Assembly: GCA_933822405.4 (NCBI GenBank)
Contig: CAKOGP040002402.1
Coordinates: 57,128 to 121,127 of the forward strand
Reading direction: 5' to 3'
From: Cylindrotheca closterium
Taxonomy: Eukaryota > Bacillariophyta > Bacillariophyceae > Bacillariales > Bacillariaceae
Length of the DNA stretch: 64,000 nucleotides
The translations under genes were made by a program, and so were the position numbers. The notes beneath the pieces were generated by a model. It was not told where the DNA came from. It did not search any database and saw nothing but the letters and a program-made list of their open reading frames with translations. Each line of letters begins with the position of its first letter. Position 1 is the first letter of the stretch. Positions 31,609-42,664 of the stretch are shown piece by piece.

Positions 31609-33996
31609 ATGACGAATTCTACTCATTCGCCAACCTCAACTTCGACCAACTGGAAGAAGCGAGCAGAAGCTTGGAATTTGTTATTGCCACCCTCCGATAC
31701 TCTGAATAGTTGTAACTTCTTGAATCCTAATACGAGCATACAGGAATGTATACAGTCGACACTGGGCATCAAATTCGACGATGATAATACAGGGCAGCAT
31801 CCTTTTGTTGAATATATGAAAAGATTTCGAGATTCATTCAAAGCACTGCAAGGTGAGATGAGAGGTATTGAGCAGGAGCAAAAGCCCGAAATGCTAAACA
31901 ATGATAATCAAGAAATAGCAAGCATTGAGAATCCCAGTGATGAAGATTCCAGCCAGAAGCGCAAGGTACAAAAAATCTCGAGTCGGGAGAGGGAATTGGA
32001 ACGCAAGTTGTTGGAATCAGAACGCAAGAGTTTGGAAGAAAAGCAATTGAGGTTGATGGTTGAAGTGCAACAAGAAATTGGGGAAATACGCCGCGTTCAT
32101 GATTTAGTTCAAGTAATGCTCAATTGGTGTGCCACCTGGGGCAATGAAACGTTATCAATAACGAAATCAGATTCTCGGCTGACTTCAAATAAGGAAATGA
32201 GTTCTGTGGACGATAATGACTTGTACGCGACTCCACCCAAAAATGCGTGTCAACCGTCTATCAGGTATGTGAAGGAGGACGAGTTTTTGAAGGATCTCAT
32301 TGCCAGGTCCTCTTGGGGAGACCTGGAAGAGAAATACAAAAAGTCATTGGATAATCTGGCAACCAGTCTTAGTGACCTAATCGATTTAGGCGAGAAGTCG
32401 GCTACTGATGCTCATAAGGCCACGAATAGTGAGGGTAGCGAGGAGCGCAAAAGGCAGGTGGGACATATTGTAACTACAATCCTTGGCTCTGACTTCGTCA
32501 GCAATGACAATGCAAACCAAAGCTTCGAAAGACTGCAGATCCGAGGCTCAGACCAGACTACTGTTGCACAGCCTGTACTTCATGCTATCATCTATCGAGT
32601 GCTTGACATCGTAGGTTTGCGTGAGCTTTATGTGTCCAAGGAGAACAATACAAGAGGTGGAAGTGGAAACGAAAAAGACCGCCATGTGGGTTTTTTGGTC
32701 CACGAAGTGCAAGAGCACCTTTCTTACTCCCTTCCAAGTATCATTGAATCATTATTTGAAGTAAAAAAGTGTGAAATGGTTGGGAAAAAGGATGTCAAAT
32801 TGATTGAGCTCGCGGTGAAGCAAGCTATTGGAAACAGTGCGAGGAGGATGCGGGGAGAGTTCAACTTTCTAGGTATTGGTGCGGATTGTGAACTCTATGG
32901 AATTGCCACTTCGTTGTCCAAAATATCTATCGTCAAAGCATCGCTGCAAAAAGTAGGGACAAAATCAGTCGAGATTTCATGGAGTAGGACAAAGGGAACG
33001 GATTTATTGTCGTCAGTGGGTCTTCAGCTACTAGCGCTTGCAATTAGTGTCAGCTACGATCTTTCTCGAGTGCAACATAGTATTGCTACCCTAAAACCAA
33101 AACATATCTCAAAACAAATCGATGATGGATCGCGAACAGTGGCTGAAATGCCCGACTTTTCGATTTGCGAGTACTTGGGTTCAGGAGCTTTTGGCATTGT
33201 GTACAAGCTTTCGGCTACTATTGGTGACACTGTCAAATCACCACAGCAGCAGTCCGATTTTTTTCTCAAGATCCCATCATGCCAAAGGGCATCGGTTTCG
33301 TTGCATGACGAGGCAAACATCTTGGAACGGCTGAATAGTGACAAACCAATCACAGGAAAAGTCTCCAACATCCCTTCTTTCAAGCTGTTGGGTAGCTTTG
33401 ATATCAATTTGAATGATTTTACAGGTGAGACTGACGGTCTACTTCTCAATGGAATAATTGGCACACCTGCCCATAAGGTGAAGTACAACAAGGGGCAGTT
33501 ATGGTCTGTCGTCAGAAAGGTGTATGCCACCCTAACGGCTGCACATGAACGGTCAGTTTACCATCTCGATATCCAACCTGCCAACATTATCGTCCGTGAA
33601 GTGTCGTCGTCGTCCTCCTCCTCCTCCTCGTCAGATAATGATTTGGATGTATTGGTGATTGATTGGGGCGTTGCAATCTCTGACGATAAACAAATCCTCT
33701 TTCGGGGATGCATACCATACGCTCACGATGAGCTCCTTGCAAAAGCGAGGAACAAAAGTATGGCCAAGCCAGAATATGACTTTGCTTCACTTATGTACAC
33801 GTGCTATCACTTGGACGTGGGTTTTTTACCATGGAATGTCGTGATGGATGAGCATGGGAAGCAAGTATGCGACGTCGGACAGAGGCGAGAGACAGTGTTG
33901 CAATGGTGGGAACAAAAACTTCAAGAAGAATGTCATCATTGTGACGAGGACAAATTCGTTCTGAATAGTTTGCAAAACTCGATATCTATAGGCTAG
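31609..33996 (+). CDS. Large protein with C-terminal kinase domain and possible nuclease-like middle
   Basis: Intronless, 795 residues. Residues about 100-165 form a charged coiled coil (SSRERELERKLLESERKS). The middle (about 220-480) is globular. It contains SLFEVKKCE, then a helix (LIELAVKQAIGNSARRM), then strands FLGIGADCELYGIATS and KISIVKA. An E-x-K strand followed by helix and strands is reminiscent of PD-(D/E)xK nuclease folds, but that is a suggestion only. The C-terminal kinase (about 515-780) has a glycine loop LGSGAFGIVYK, a Lys in FFLKIP, a Glu in DEANILERL, the catalytic loop YHLDIQPANIIV (Asp and Asn both present) and VIDWG in place of DFG. The kinase therefore looks active. The Arg of HRD is Leu. 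A run of Ser follows the catalytic loop. Confidence 0.7.
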   Translation: MTNSTHSPTSTSTNWKKRAEAWNLLLPPSDTLNSCNFLNPNTSIQECIQSTLGIKFDDDNTGQHPFVEYMKRFRDSFKALQGEMRGIEQEQKPEMLNNDNQEIASIENPSDEDSSQKRKVQKISSRERELERKLLESERKSLEEKQLRLMVEVQQEIGEIRRVHDLVQVMLNWCATWGNETLSITKSDSRLTSNKEMSSVDDNDLYATPPKNACQPSIRYVKEDEFLKDLIARSSWGDLEEKYKKSLDNLATSLSDLIDLGEKSATDAHKATNSEGSEERKRQVGHIVTTILGSDFVSNDNANQSFERLQIRGSDQTTVAQPVLHAIIYRVLDIVGLRELYVSKENNTRGGSGNEKDRHVGFLVHEVQEHLSYSLPSIIESLFEVKKCEMVGKKDVKLIELAVKQAIGNSARRMRGEFNFLGIGADCELYGIATSLSKISIVKASLQKVGTKSVEISWSRTKGTDLLSSVGLQLLALAISVSYDLSRVQHSIATLKPKHISKQIDDGSRTVAEMPDFSICEYLGSGAFGIVYKLSATIGDTVKSPQQQSDFFLKIPSCQRASVSLHDEANILERLNSDKPITGKVSNIPSFKLLGSFDINLNDFTGETDGLLLNGIIGTPAHKVKYNKGQLWSVVRKVYATLTAAHERSVYHLDIQPANIIVREVSSSSSSSSSSDNDLDVLVIDWGVAISDDKQILFRGCIPYAHDELLAKARNKSMAKPEYDFASLMYTCYHLDVGFLPWNVVMDEHGKQVCDVGQRRETVLQWWEQKLQEECHHCDEDKFVLNSLQNSISIG

Positions 33997-34157
33997 ATTG
34001 TCTATATCGTTTTCACAAAGCAGTCAACTGACTGACTTGCTTGAACCCAGATATTTTATAGAACCCTCTTAATGCCCAGCATATTACAAAGCAAGTCAAA
34101 TCTATCCATTATGCCATGAACAAATCCTATCCTGTTTTTCGACTGCGAGCGCTTGGA

Positions 34158-34300
34158 TTATGTTGTGCAACAAAACATCAGCAATTCTAGTCCAGCATCC
34201 TCACCAAATAGAAACGGCATATATGCAAGGCGCTTTGAATCACTATCCATGCTCACCGCATGAGACGGTTCTCGGCTCTGCAATCCCCAAATCTTTCACA
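34158..34300 (-). pseudogene. 3' end of an LRR-gene paralogue, truncated
   Basis: Reading down from about 34300, the frame gives MDSDSKRLAYMPFLF, GEDAGLELLMFCC and a stop at 34158. This parallels the last codons of the LRR gene at 30091 (GMDAV...VPFLCGEDGPELLTFCC and stop), with matching DNA up to and just past the stop. No leucine-rich repeats remain; upstream the sequence passes straight into reverse-transcriptase-element RNase H codons. It is a leftover of a second LRR gene. Confidence 0.65.
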
Positions 34301-36464
34301 AATTTTAAAACGATCCAAAGGTTCACCAGAACACCAATGAATTCCAAAGGATTGATATGGAGACCGTCATTGGAACCATCCGAAACAGGTTCGGAAGATG
34401 CCAAATCAATGTCACGCATATCAAACCTCGCGACAAAGGCGCCAAAGGAAACCAAAATCAGAACTCCATCCACTAATTCCAGCATAACTAGCATCCAAAA
34501 ACACTCAGTGCAAAAAATCACGGTCCAAATAGAGGGAAATGGGACGCGACCACAATGGACTTCCTTCAGAAACAGTAAGTGTTTCCCGAATCTGATGCAA
34601 TGTTGCAATAGCAACTCCCAAAAGATAGATCCAAGATTGAGTCCACCAAGAATGATTTGTAGCATATGCATTTCGTGCAGCTGTTGTCAGCGCATGTTGC
34701 AAATTTAAAAACTAAGAAATGTTCGCCATGGGGCAATGGCCGCCGCCGATCGAATCACACCAATAATGTGAGCCATCTCTTTGGGAGTCACATATTTTTG
34801 TTTGCAAGAAAGAATATCCTGGATTTTGTCATCCAGTGCTTTCCGTTTTGCAGAAGGCCAAGAAACGGTCATAGCATGGGTGTTAATGCCGAATCCAAGA
34901 AATAGAAAAGTCTCAGAAACAAGAGAAGTCCACTTAGCATCCTGAAGACAGCCACCTCGACAATCTGCGTCACCAAAGACGTCAAAAGCTGACCTGACGC
35001 TGTGTTGGAGTGCCTGCGGCATTGTTTTCAAATATGCCACCACGCCATTATCATCCACAAAGCTCGCATTGTACATTTCAGTTTGCTCCTGCAAAGTGAG
35101 TGGAGGATGATTTGAATCTGGAGGCACCTGGACAAGAGGAGAGGAAGTATCTACCTCATAGGTGCAGGAAGCGACCAATGGATGAAGAGTAGGCTCATTC
35201 TGTCGACAAGCCGCCAATGCTTGGCGGACATCAGCAAGTACACAGTAGTAGGAAGGTGCATTCCGAGAACCAAAAAATTGACCCACTGGAACCATCAGAT
35301 ACTCCGAATAAACATATGCAAAAGCACACGCCATACCGGGATGATAGAGCACTCGTCAAAATGCAGCTTCTATATCATCCGCATGGACCATAATGGGATC
35401 ATTTGGGCAAGTGATGCGCATCCTTAGGATTTGATGCAAGAAGCGGTCAAATGCATATTGGTAGTACACTGCAGGGCATTCATCCTCCTCACCGGGAATA
35501 GCATCTTTTGGAGATGGAATGTAAAGATTGATGGAACCGAACAAATTAGGACCATTGGAGCAATCAATACAGATTCGACCCTTTCCCTTATCAAAGACCC
35601 ACTGAATCGGATTGATGACCAGGCCCGGGAGAAATTCATAGACAAATCGCAGGTAGTGGATGTGGTAGGAGTTCCACTCCTCCTTTGCAAATTTATTCTC
35701 CACCGCGTCCAAGTTAGCACCCACCGCTGGGTGGTTATCATATTTGTTTTGTAGAAGTGTTGCCTCCATAGGCATAGTATATTGTCCACGGAGAGGAACA
35801 CCTTCAGTTTGAATACGATACGCCATGTCCAATTTTGTAGGTGGAAAATCGGATGGGAGCACCTTTGACTTCAAATGGGATTCAATGACATCCCATTCAA
35901 GATTGAAGTCACGCCCTTCGTTGGTATATTCACCGCCGAGCCAGCAAACAAAATCACCATGATTGAAATCAAATTGTAGCAAAGTGGCTGAATTCAGCCA
36001 TGCTCAATGTGGATCCAATCAGCCACCAAGAGACGTGGAAGTTGCAAGGACTTGAGAGAAGTAACACATGCAAAATGGCGCAACTCTGCGTACTGTTTCC
36101 AAACAAAAGATGCCTGTATTGCCGCAAGTCGATCCTCAGCGGAAAGATATGGCCAAGCAAAATGGATCATGGACAGTGGATTAACCACATCCTGATTCAA
36201 ACTGCGGTCTTTCAAAACCCGGCCAAAACCATAGAGTCGTTTCTTGACGGGATTGCATGGAGGTGCAATCCAAGTATTCAACACCATAGAGTTTGGTGCA
36301 AGATGATGGTGCGCCACATTCAAAGTATGGATAGTACAAGCATCAAGAAAACCACTAGCTTGAACATGAACAGCAACATCCATAAAATCCACAGTGTCAT
36401 TCCACGCTGTAGGTGGTTGATCCAAAGGTGGTCGAACGCCCTCTGCCACCAATGACCAGTCCAT
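34300..36464 (-). mobile_element. Decayed retroelement with non-copia reverse transcriptase and RNase H
   Basis: Blocks in order on the minus strand are as follows. 36464-35994 is an N-terminal region (ADWIHIEHG at its end). 35982-35356 has the start of the polymerase (INPIQWVFDKGKGRICID and HADDIEAAF). 35355-34705 has the rest of the palm (RVLYHPG, FFGSRNAPSYY, catalytic FVDDNGVVAY). About 34700-34300 is an RNase H-like region (LDASYAGIGGWS, then INPLEFIGVLVNLW in another frame). A frameshift lies at about 35985, a TGA stop at 35358-35356, and at least two frame changes occur in the RNase H part, so it is inactive. The F-G-S-R-N-A-P and FVDD signatures are unlike Ty1/copia RT. A DIRS-like or related class is possible. 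No integrase, tyrosine recombinase or terminal repeats were identified. Confidence 0.7.
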
Positions 36465-37537
36465 CCGCCAAGGGACTGACCACTTCTGCCTTGCCTTTTT
36501 CTGCTCCTTTTTTGTCTAATCCCAAGTCCATTTTGTTAGAAGTAAGCGATCCACTGCCGCCTGCAATCTACCTGTTCAATTGACTGCAATTTAGCTGTCC
36601 AGGTATTGTTGCCTTCTAAGTTTATGAATTTACAGTATATAGAAGTATATAGATCTATCAGAGATCCTTCTTTATCAACCAATTCACTCGTTGCTTGCAA
36701 TATATTATAAAAAGTGAGAACAGTCTGTCAACTTTTGACTTTGACTCTTTCTTCTCCAGCTCAGTGGAAATTCTCAGAATTCTCTCTACGTCAGCCTGAC
36801 ATGCTGCAAGTTCAATCTGTTTATCCGTTCACCTTCCACTGCAGTTGGTACTTTGATTAGTACCCAACTTTGGTTCTTGCTTGAATCTTGCTTTCTTACA
36901 TCATCAACAAGATGATTTCCATAGAAATAATTATCTTTTCTGACTCGCCACGTGCAATATTTTTAGTTGTATCAGTCTTCATTTTTAGTTGTATCAGTTG
37001 ACATCATTTCTCTATCGTTCAAATGTATTCTCTTTTTCTCGTTTCTCCAAATATGTACTTCAAAAATCCTAATATATCCAAGACTGTTTCATGGGAACCT
37101 TTGTTGAAACGTCCTCTTCACACGACAATCCAACGGAATTGGAATGCATGTCGCCGTAAGAGATTCTTTTTCCAGAAGTCGTGCACCTTCCAGAAAAAGT
37201 GGGTCTCACGGAGCCCATTTTGCACTTGGTGTCAGTGCTTTGAACCAATCAGAGGGCCCAAGAACGCCCTTCTCTTGGTACAATTTTACAAACTTGACCA
37301 CTGGGGCCCACTTTGCTTCAGCGTAAGCTGGTGCATTCCATCAAGGATCTGCAAGATCAACATGCAGACAATCCGGTCCCACGCCTTTAGATTAGGCAAA
37401 GCCGTGGGACTGACAAATCCCTGTTCCGTTGTCACACAAGCAAGACCCCTCAAACACAGCACAAAAACAAATTGGGTGTTTCAGCGTACCTTGTGGATTC
37501 AAGAGGAGTGGATAATCACCTCGAACCAATTTCTTCA
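36465..37537. other. Region between retroelement fragments
   Basis: No intact gene. The part at 37020-37540 has minus-strand coding-like pieces broken by stops (for example AEAKWAPVVKFVKLYQEKG), probably decayed element sequence. The part at 36480-37000 is non-coding and could include a long terminal repeat, but I could not match it to a second copy. Confidence 0.45.
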
Positions 37538-40500
37538 TCAGAACAGCTTCATATACTGACTGACCTGCTTCCACTGGGAGCAAAGATTTAAACAAAGGCT
37601 TCTTGGCTGTAAACGGGACAGTGTGTTCAGGTCGTTGTAGTCCAGGTGGTGGACCGGCAGGAGGTAGTTCCAATCGTTGTCGTTTTGCAAAAGGCGTCTG
37701 TACATCATCAGAGAGACCATGTCAACTTTGATCTTGGACGAGAATTTGGTAGGTAATGCATTTTTGAGATTGACGTAATGTTTGAGGGCGGCAGGCCAAA
37801 GTGAGACGTGAATTACATCAGGCCATGGGTGAGCAGCATGAATCAAGGCGGTCCGAGCTCCCTTAGTTACATCTTTGATTCTCCTTTCAGCCTTTCCATT
37901 TTGATGGTGAGCATTCACTCCGGAGAAAGTTAAGCCTTGCCCAGCCTTTTCAACTGAAGTTTGAAATAGTTTAGAATCAAACAAACCGTTGTCTGCATGA
38001 TAGTGTCGTACAGAAACTCCATGTGTTGCACATTCACGTTTGAAAGCTAGTTTTGTTAATACCGTAGTTTCTGCATTCATTTCTGTCATAAGGTGGATGT
38101 AGGTGAAGTCACTGAAGTGGTCAACAAAAGCTGTCTCCCCAACGTATCTCATGGTAGAAGGAGTTCCTTGATGAGTTGGAACAAATTGTGGTGTTGGGCT
38201 TGCAAGTTGGTCAACACTAATGACCTGTCCTGGATGAATTGCAGGTTTGATTTGCCATTTGTTGGTTCCCTTGTATCGCCATGGTTTACAATGAGCTTTT
38301 CCACCTCTGGATCATATGTTTGCGCTCCTTCGGAAACTTGCGGTTTGTCAAAGGTAATTGCTCAAGGTTCAGATTCTGAAATAGGTGAAGTAAATTGGGC
38401 TACCTCAGAAGCTGAGATGTCAAACTTCTTGTATTGGGCTCCCTCGGTATTTATTTCAATCAAGACTGCATTTGGTTCAGTCAAAACAGAGATATGACTT
38501 GGTGCATCAGGTACTCCCTCAGAAATGGAAGTGTCTTGGGAAACAACAGTAGCTTTTGATTAAAAATAAGTGCTTCCAGCATACGCTTCCCAATGATGAC
38601 GGTCGCAGTCACACAAAGTGGTAGACATGCAGAAGTCTTCATATCCTGTTTCCGATCGGAATGTGAATAGATCCCTGTCATTTATTAGCCAAAAGGATGA
38701 GATACCGGACTTTATAAAGGATGAGATACCAGAGGGTACAAAGGTGAAGTCGGAGGGAAAGAAGTTTCCAGCAAGAAAGTATGTTCCAGATGTGTCTGGC
38801 TGCGAAAGAAGGCCAATGAAAGAAGGGAAAAAGGTACCAGTGGGTACAAAGGTGAAGGTGGATGATAGAAAAGATGTCATGGATGAAGCTGATGGCAAAG
38901 GAAGGCCAATGCATGAATGCATAAAGAATGCAAAAGAAAATAGAGCAAATTAGAACATGAATGCATTGACAGAATTGTCAAGTCTGATGCAAGGCAGAGA
39001 GTGCCTCAGAAATGAGATCATGAAGTGCGTCATCATTACCGATCATCGAGAGTGCATTAGCAAGAAGCGCAATTACATCGGAAGTGGCGTTGCTGGCAGC
39101 AGAGCCTTTCTCAATTGGAATTTTGGATTGAACATCACCTGCATTGGCTACAGCAGCAGCTGCAGCTTTTTCTTCCAACCAGGTCTTGCGGGTTTTGCAG
39201 TCAGCAGTAGGATGGGTGTGCCATTTGAGGTTGTTACGGTGTTTGGGACAACCGCAGAAATGCCAAGTTGCATTGTTATGCGTTTTGGTATCCCCAATAA
39301 CATATGGTGTACCTCCCTCAGATTCTGGTTTCTTGAAGTGTCGGACAAAGGGAGGCAATTTGTCTTCTGTAGTAGTGGCCTTGGGAGCCGTTTTTCCTTT
39401 TCCGCCTTTCTTGTCAACACTCTTTCCTTTCTGAGCAGCAATAATAGGAGCGATCATGGCAACAAAATCACCATTGATATCTTGAGGGGTTGTAGTGGTT
39501 CTCCAAAGATGATTGGCTGACTTGTCGGCTTGTAGTTGTCTGCATTTTAACGTGGCTTGATTCATGAGCCACTGATGAAGATTAGGAGTACCAGCAGCAG
39601 CTGCAAGGGTACCTTCACTAAACGCATCAGACTTGCTGTTTGTCCAGTTAACAAAATCTTGCGGTTGCATGATCTTTCGATAGGTATCAAAGATGTAGAA
39701 GCAGCGTCCAGAGTCTGGCATCAATCAAGCGGCAGTACTGGCCAATGTGAATAGGCCAATGATCTTGGAATTGACAGCAGTCATATCAAATTTGGAATCC
39801 GCGGGCTCAAGGTTCATAAGATCTTGGATTGCGTTGCTAGATACTTGAAGAGATGCAGCAGCAGTGGTGGCAATCTTGCGCTTGAACAGAGACGGGCCGT
39901 TTCCATGAGTAAGAAGATTTCCAGGTTGTCCGAAGATTTCAATTCTGAGATCGCCAGTTATGCTTGAAGCTAAGCAATTGTAGAGGCATCTTGAGTTCTG
40001 AATGGCACGAGGATCATTTCTGGCAGTATGTGCAGCTTGAAGGGTGGCAAGAGAAATAGAGTGCTAATCGGAGAGAAGATGGTGTGTACCATAGGTGAGA
40101 ATTCCATTAGGAGACGGAGCATCCCATTTTACTTCTGCAGCTCAGGTTTGGAGAAGGAGTACGAACTGAAAAAGTTCTTCAAAAACGCCCGACCAAGGGG
40201 TTGTTAGTGGAGCACTGGCTTGAGCCCCCGCTTTTGAACCCTGTCGGGAAGAGATGTCAAATGGTGTAGCATCATCAAAAGAATCAAGGATTGGAGTTGG
40301 TGGAACAGCGACAGCCGGTGGAGCAGCCGCAGCAGGGACAGCAATAGGAGCAGCAGCTTGTGCAGCTAGCATCTGTTGTAGCAGCCAGCTGCAAGGTTTG
40401 CGCAATGTTGGTGAATGCGGCATCTTGTTGGTCAGCCATGTTTCGTTGTGTTTGGGCAATGATCTGATTCTGTGAAACACGATTTGGCTTAAAGGGATTT

Positions 40501-40550
40501 GAAGGTGGAGCACGATAGGGCTCAAAGGGGTAGTTGTTAAGGTCTAACAA
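37538..40550 (-). mobile_element. Decayed Ty1/copia-like (diatom CoDi-type) gag-integrase
   Basis: On the minus strand the gag region runs from ATG-like codons near 40550 to 38978. It has a Pro/Ala-rich start, SLFKRKIATTAAASLQ, a Lys-rich linker and a Cys/His cluster (FCGCPKHRNNLKWHTH...C) like a zinc knuckle. The integrase core (about 38300-37538) has ISVDQL (first Asp, near 38212), HYHADNGLF (second Asp) and HHQNGKAERRIKD (Glu), giving the D-D-E triad. Damage includes a frameshift near 40375 and in-frame stops TGA 40144-40142, TAG 40066-40064 and TGA 39727-39725. No copia-type RT follows the integrase. The copia gag-integrase order and orientation are clear. LTRs and target-site duplications were not found. 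Confidence 0.75.
38690..38915. repeat. Imperfect internal repeats inside the copia relic
   Basis: Words such as GGTACAAAGGTGAAG (twice), AGGCCAATG (twice) and GATGAGATACC (twice) recur here. Both strands are open through the block: 108 codons from ATG 38627 on plus and about 120 on minus. It lies between gag and integrase, where protease is expected, but no protease motif is seen. Confidence 0.5.
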
Positions 40551-41438
40551 TGGAGTGCTGAGTATTCAACAGTCGATTTCGTGAGGAAGATCTTCCGTTA
40601 GGAATCGTTGGGCTCAAAACCTATGAATATATCGTTGTTATTATGATGTAAAGTAAAGATAATGATTTTACACAAGAAAGAACGAGATCAACAAAGATAG
40701 GTGAAGATGCGTATCGAATGCATTATCCTTCGAGTACGCACTTGAGACACGGAACGGATCGACTCACTCTCCCGATTCATGTGTATGGTTAATCTGTGGT
40801 TGCTGAGCAATCTATCAAATTCGGTCAAGGCTGCTACTACGTGTGCCTAGGAATGCTTATTTTCCATAGTTATGGAATGAGAAACTACCTGTTCACTTGC
40901 GCTGTAATACGTGTAACGAGAGAGAGGACCTGCGGCTGCGGTTTCTCCAGGACAATGATGTCAGAACTATAAAAGCATATTCTTCTCACAATTTCGGGAA
41001 GGAAAGAAAAATGCAGTATCAAAGTGGACGAGAACGTTGCTTGAAGATTGACAAGCCTCTGCCCATTTCTTCCTTCTTCTCTCATCCAGTCAAGACTTGG
41101 AAAAAAAGGATTATGGATTCATTCACTGCATATTTACATACAAAAGCATTTTTTTTATAAAAAGATCTCATGGTGGCGACATCTTTCATCGGTTCCATGC
41201 CACCTAATCACTGCAATGAGTCCGAGCAAATAACGTAATCGCTAGGCCCCTTCTATTTGATATGCTAGTACGACAATTGTCGCCAATTCTTTACCTTGGT
41301 GTAGTATTGTGAGTGCTGCAGCTGATACCTCAAAACCCGCATAGTTTGGTTGCTATTGCAATTGATTCACATCCAAGTGACGCTGACTGTGGCCACCACG
41401 AAGACTATTGGCAGTAAATAATCCTCGCCCATATTTCC
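40551..41438. other. Upstream flank of the copia relic, no gene
   Basis: It would contain the 5' LTR of the minus-strand element if one survives. I could not find a matching 3' copy, a clear TG...CA boundary or a tRNA primer site. Otherwise it is featureless, with short A and T runs. Confidence 0.4.
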
Positions 41439-42326
41439 TCATTGTCTGCAAATTTCCGTAAGAGAAACCACATTTTGCGGTAGTAGTATTTGAGATGGCG
41501 ACAGTCCAAAGGTCACACTTCGGTTGTAGATCTCTTCGGCAAATTCTGGAGTGACCATCGAATGAACCAGTCGCAAAGATTCAATCGCATTCCGTAGCCG
41601 AGCAATCGATTGACGTTCGTCAGGTAATACGGGCGTCGAGGCGTGTTCTTGACGCAATTGTTCTTGCAAGTCTGCTAGATTGTTGGCCTCTTCACCGCCG
41701 AGCTCTTTGAGTTTGCGCTGAATCCAAATATTTCCGTTGGTACCCCACAAAACATCCAGAGTATTATTAATCATGCTCATGTAATGGTTCTTTCGTCTTG
41801 GAATCAAGGATGGTGGCACTTGTACCAAGGATCCATTTTCCAATTTGGAATACCGAAAGGATCGTGTGTGCAGACTGAGAGATCCATCACTGGGCTGTAC
41901 CTTGTGAACTTCCGCACATATCAAATCACCTTCTTGTAGAAACAACCTCATATCCCGTTGATCTTGTGCTGTTCGGACACGCTGGGCGCCACCCGGAAGA
42001 TGAACTCCACTGAGAGGCAATCGGGCATCTCGTTGTTGGCTCACCAACGAAATCGTCCATTGAGAAGTTGCGACAGAGGTGACTCTTCCCACTACCAAAT
42101 CTCCCACATTTCCTGCATACCTAGACTCGCAAAACGGAATTACGGTAATGAGTTTGTTCATTCGTTGCACAGTTCCACAAACACTGGCAATCAAGCGTTC
42201 TTCACTTTCAACGCGTTCCACGTAAGTGCCGTGCCCTCGTAGAAATGAGTTTTCATCTTTGCTTTCTCCTCCTCCTTCAATAGAAGAAGACGCAATCACT
42301 TGGCCGGGAATGACTAATTGCATCAT
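41439..42326 (-). CDS. RRP4: Exosome complex RNA-binding subunit RRP4
   Basis: Intronless, 295 residues. The N-terminal domain has VIPGQVI and FLRGHGTYV. The S1 domain shows VVGRVTSVATSQWTISL, LPLSGVHLPGG and MRLFLQEGDLICAEV. LSLHTRSFRYSKLENGSLVQVPPSL split over two short blocks and then GTNGNIWI mark the KH-type region. This succession is diagnostic for RRP4 (EXOSC2), one of the three S1/KH cap proteins of the eukaryotic exosome that guide RNA into the 3'-5' processing and decay core in nucleus and cytoplasm. Length matches the family. The C-terminal helix region after residue 215 is less conserved. Confidence 0.93.
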   Translation of the reverse strand: MMQLVIPGQVIASSSIEGGGESKDENSFLRGHGTYVERVESEERLIASVCGTVQRMNKLITVIPFCESRYAGNVGDLVVGRVTSVATSQWTISLVSQQRDARLPLSGVHLPGGAQRVRTAQDQRDMRLFLQEGDLICAEVHKVQPSDGSLSLHTRSFRYSKLENGSLVQVPPSLIPRRKNHYMSMINNTLDVLWGTNGNIWIQRKLKELGGEEANNLADLQEQLRQEHASTPVLPDERQSIARLRNAIESLRLVHSMVTPEFAEEIYNRSVTFGLSPSQILLPQNVVSLTEICRQ

Positions 42327-42664
42327 CTCGGTGTGTGCTGTATTATTATATAGTACAATATGTACAGTATGCGTGTGTTGTAGAGGATGATGATGAAAGC
42401 AGTATATATATTGATGTGTATTATATTATATTAATCTGCGTTATTTTATAATAAATATGATGACGAGATTTTGATGGTGGACTTCATTGTACTGACGACG
42501 GACAGAGTATGGGTCATCAGTCATCAGCTAATAATTCAGAGAAACTGTAATGTACAGTATATATAAAGTCAACTTTATTACACTTTTCTACTTGGCTATT
42601 CTAATATATTAGTCCTAATATCAATATATACACAGTCTATAATATTACCTTAGAGTTTATCTAT
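42327..42664. other. Intergenic spacer
   Basis: AT-rich 338-bp spacer between the QSOX stop and the RRP4 start, both on minus. It contains GTACAGTAT words at 42361 and 42551. Nothing else is seen. Confidence 0.5.

Noticed and set aside
34160..34708. 182-codon plus-strand frame
   Set aside because: Antisense shadow of the RNase H and LRR remnant; no ATG-based domain.
39144..39520. Plus-strand frames across the gag region
   Set aside because: Antisense to clear gag codons with the Cys/His cluster.
36480..41160. Long terminal repeats of the copia relic
   Set aside because: No matching pair or target-site duplication was found by eye; needs a self-alignment of the region.
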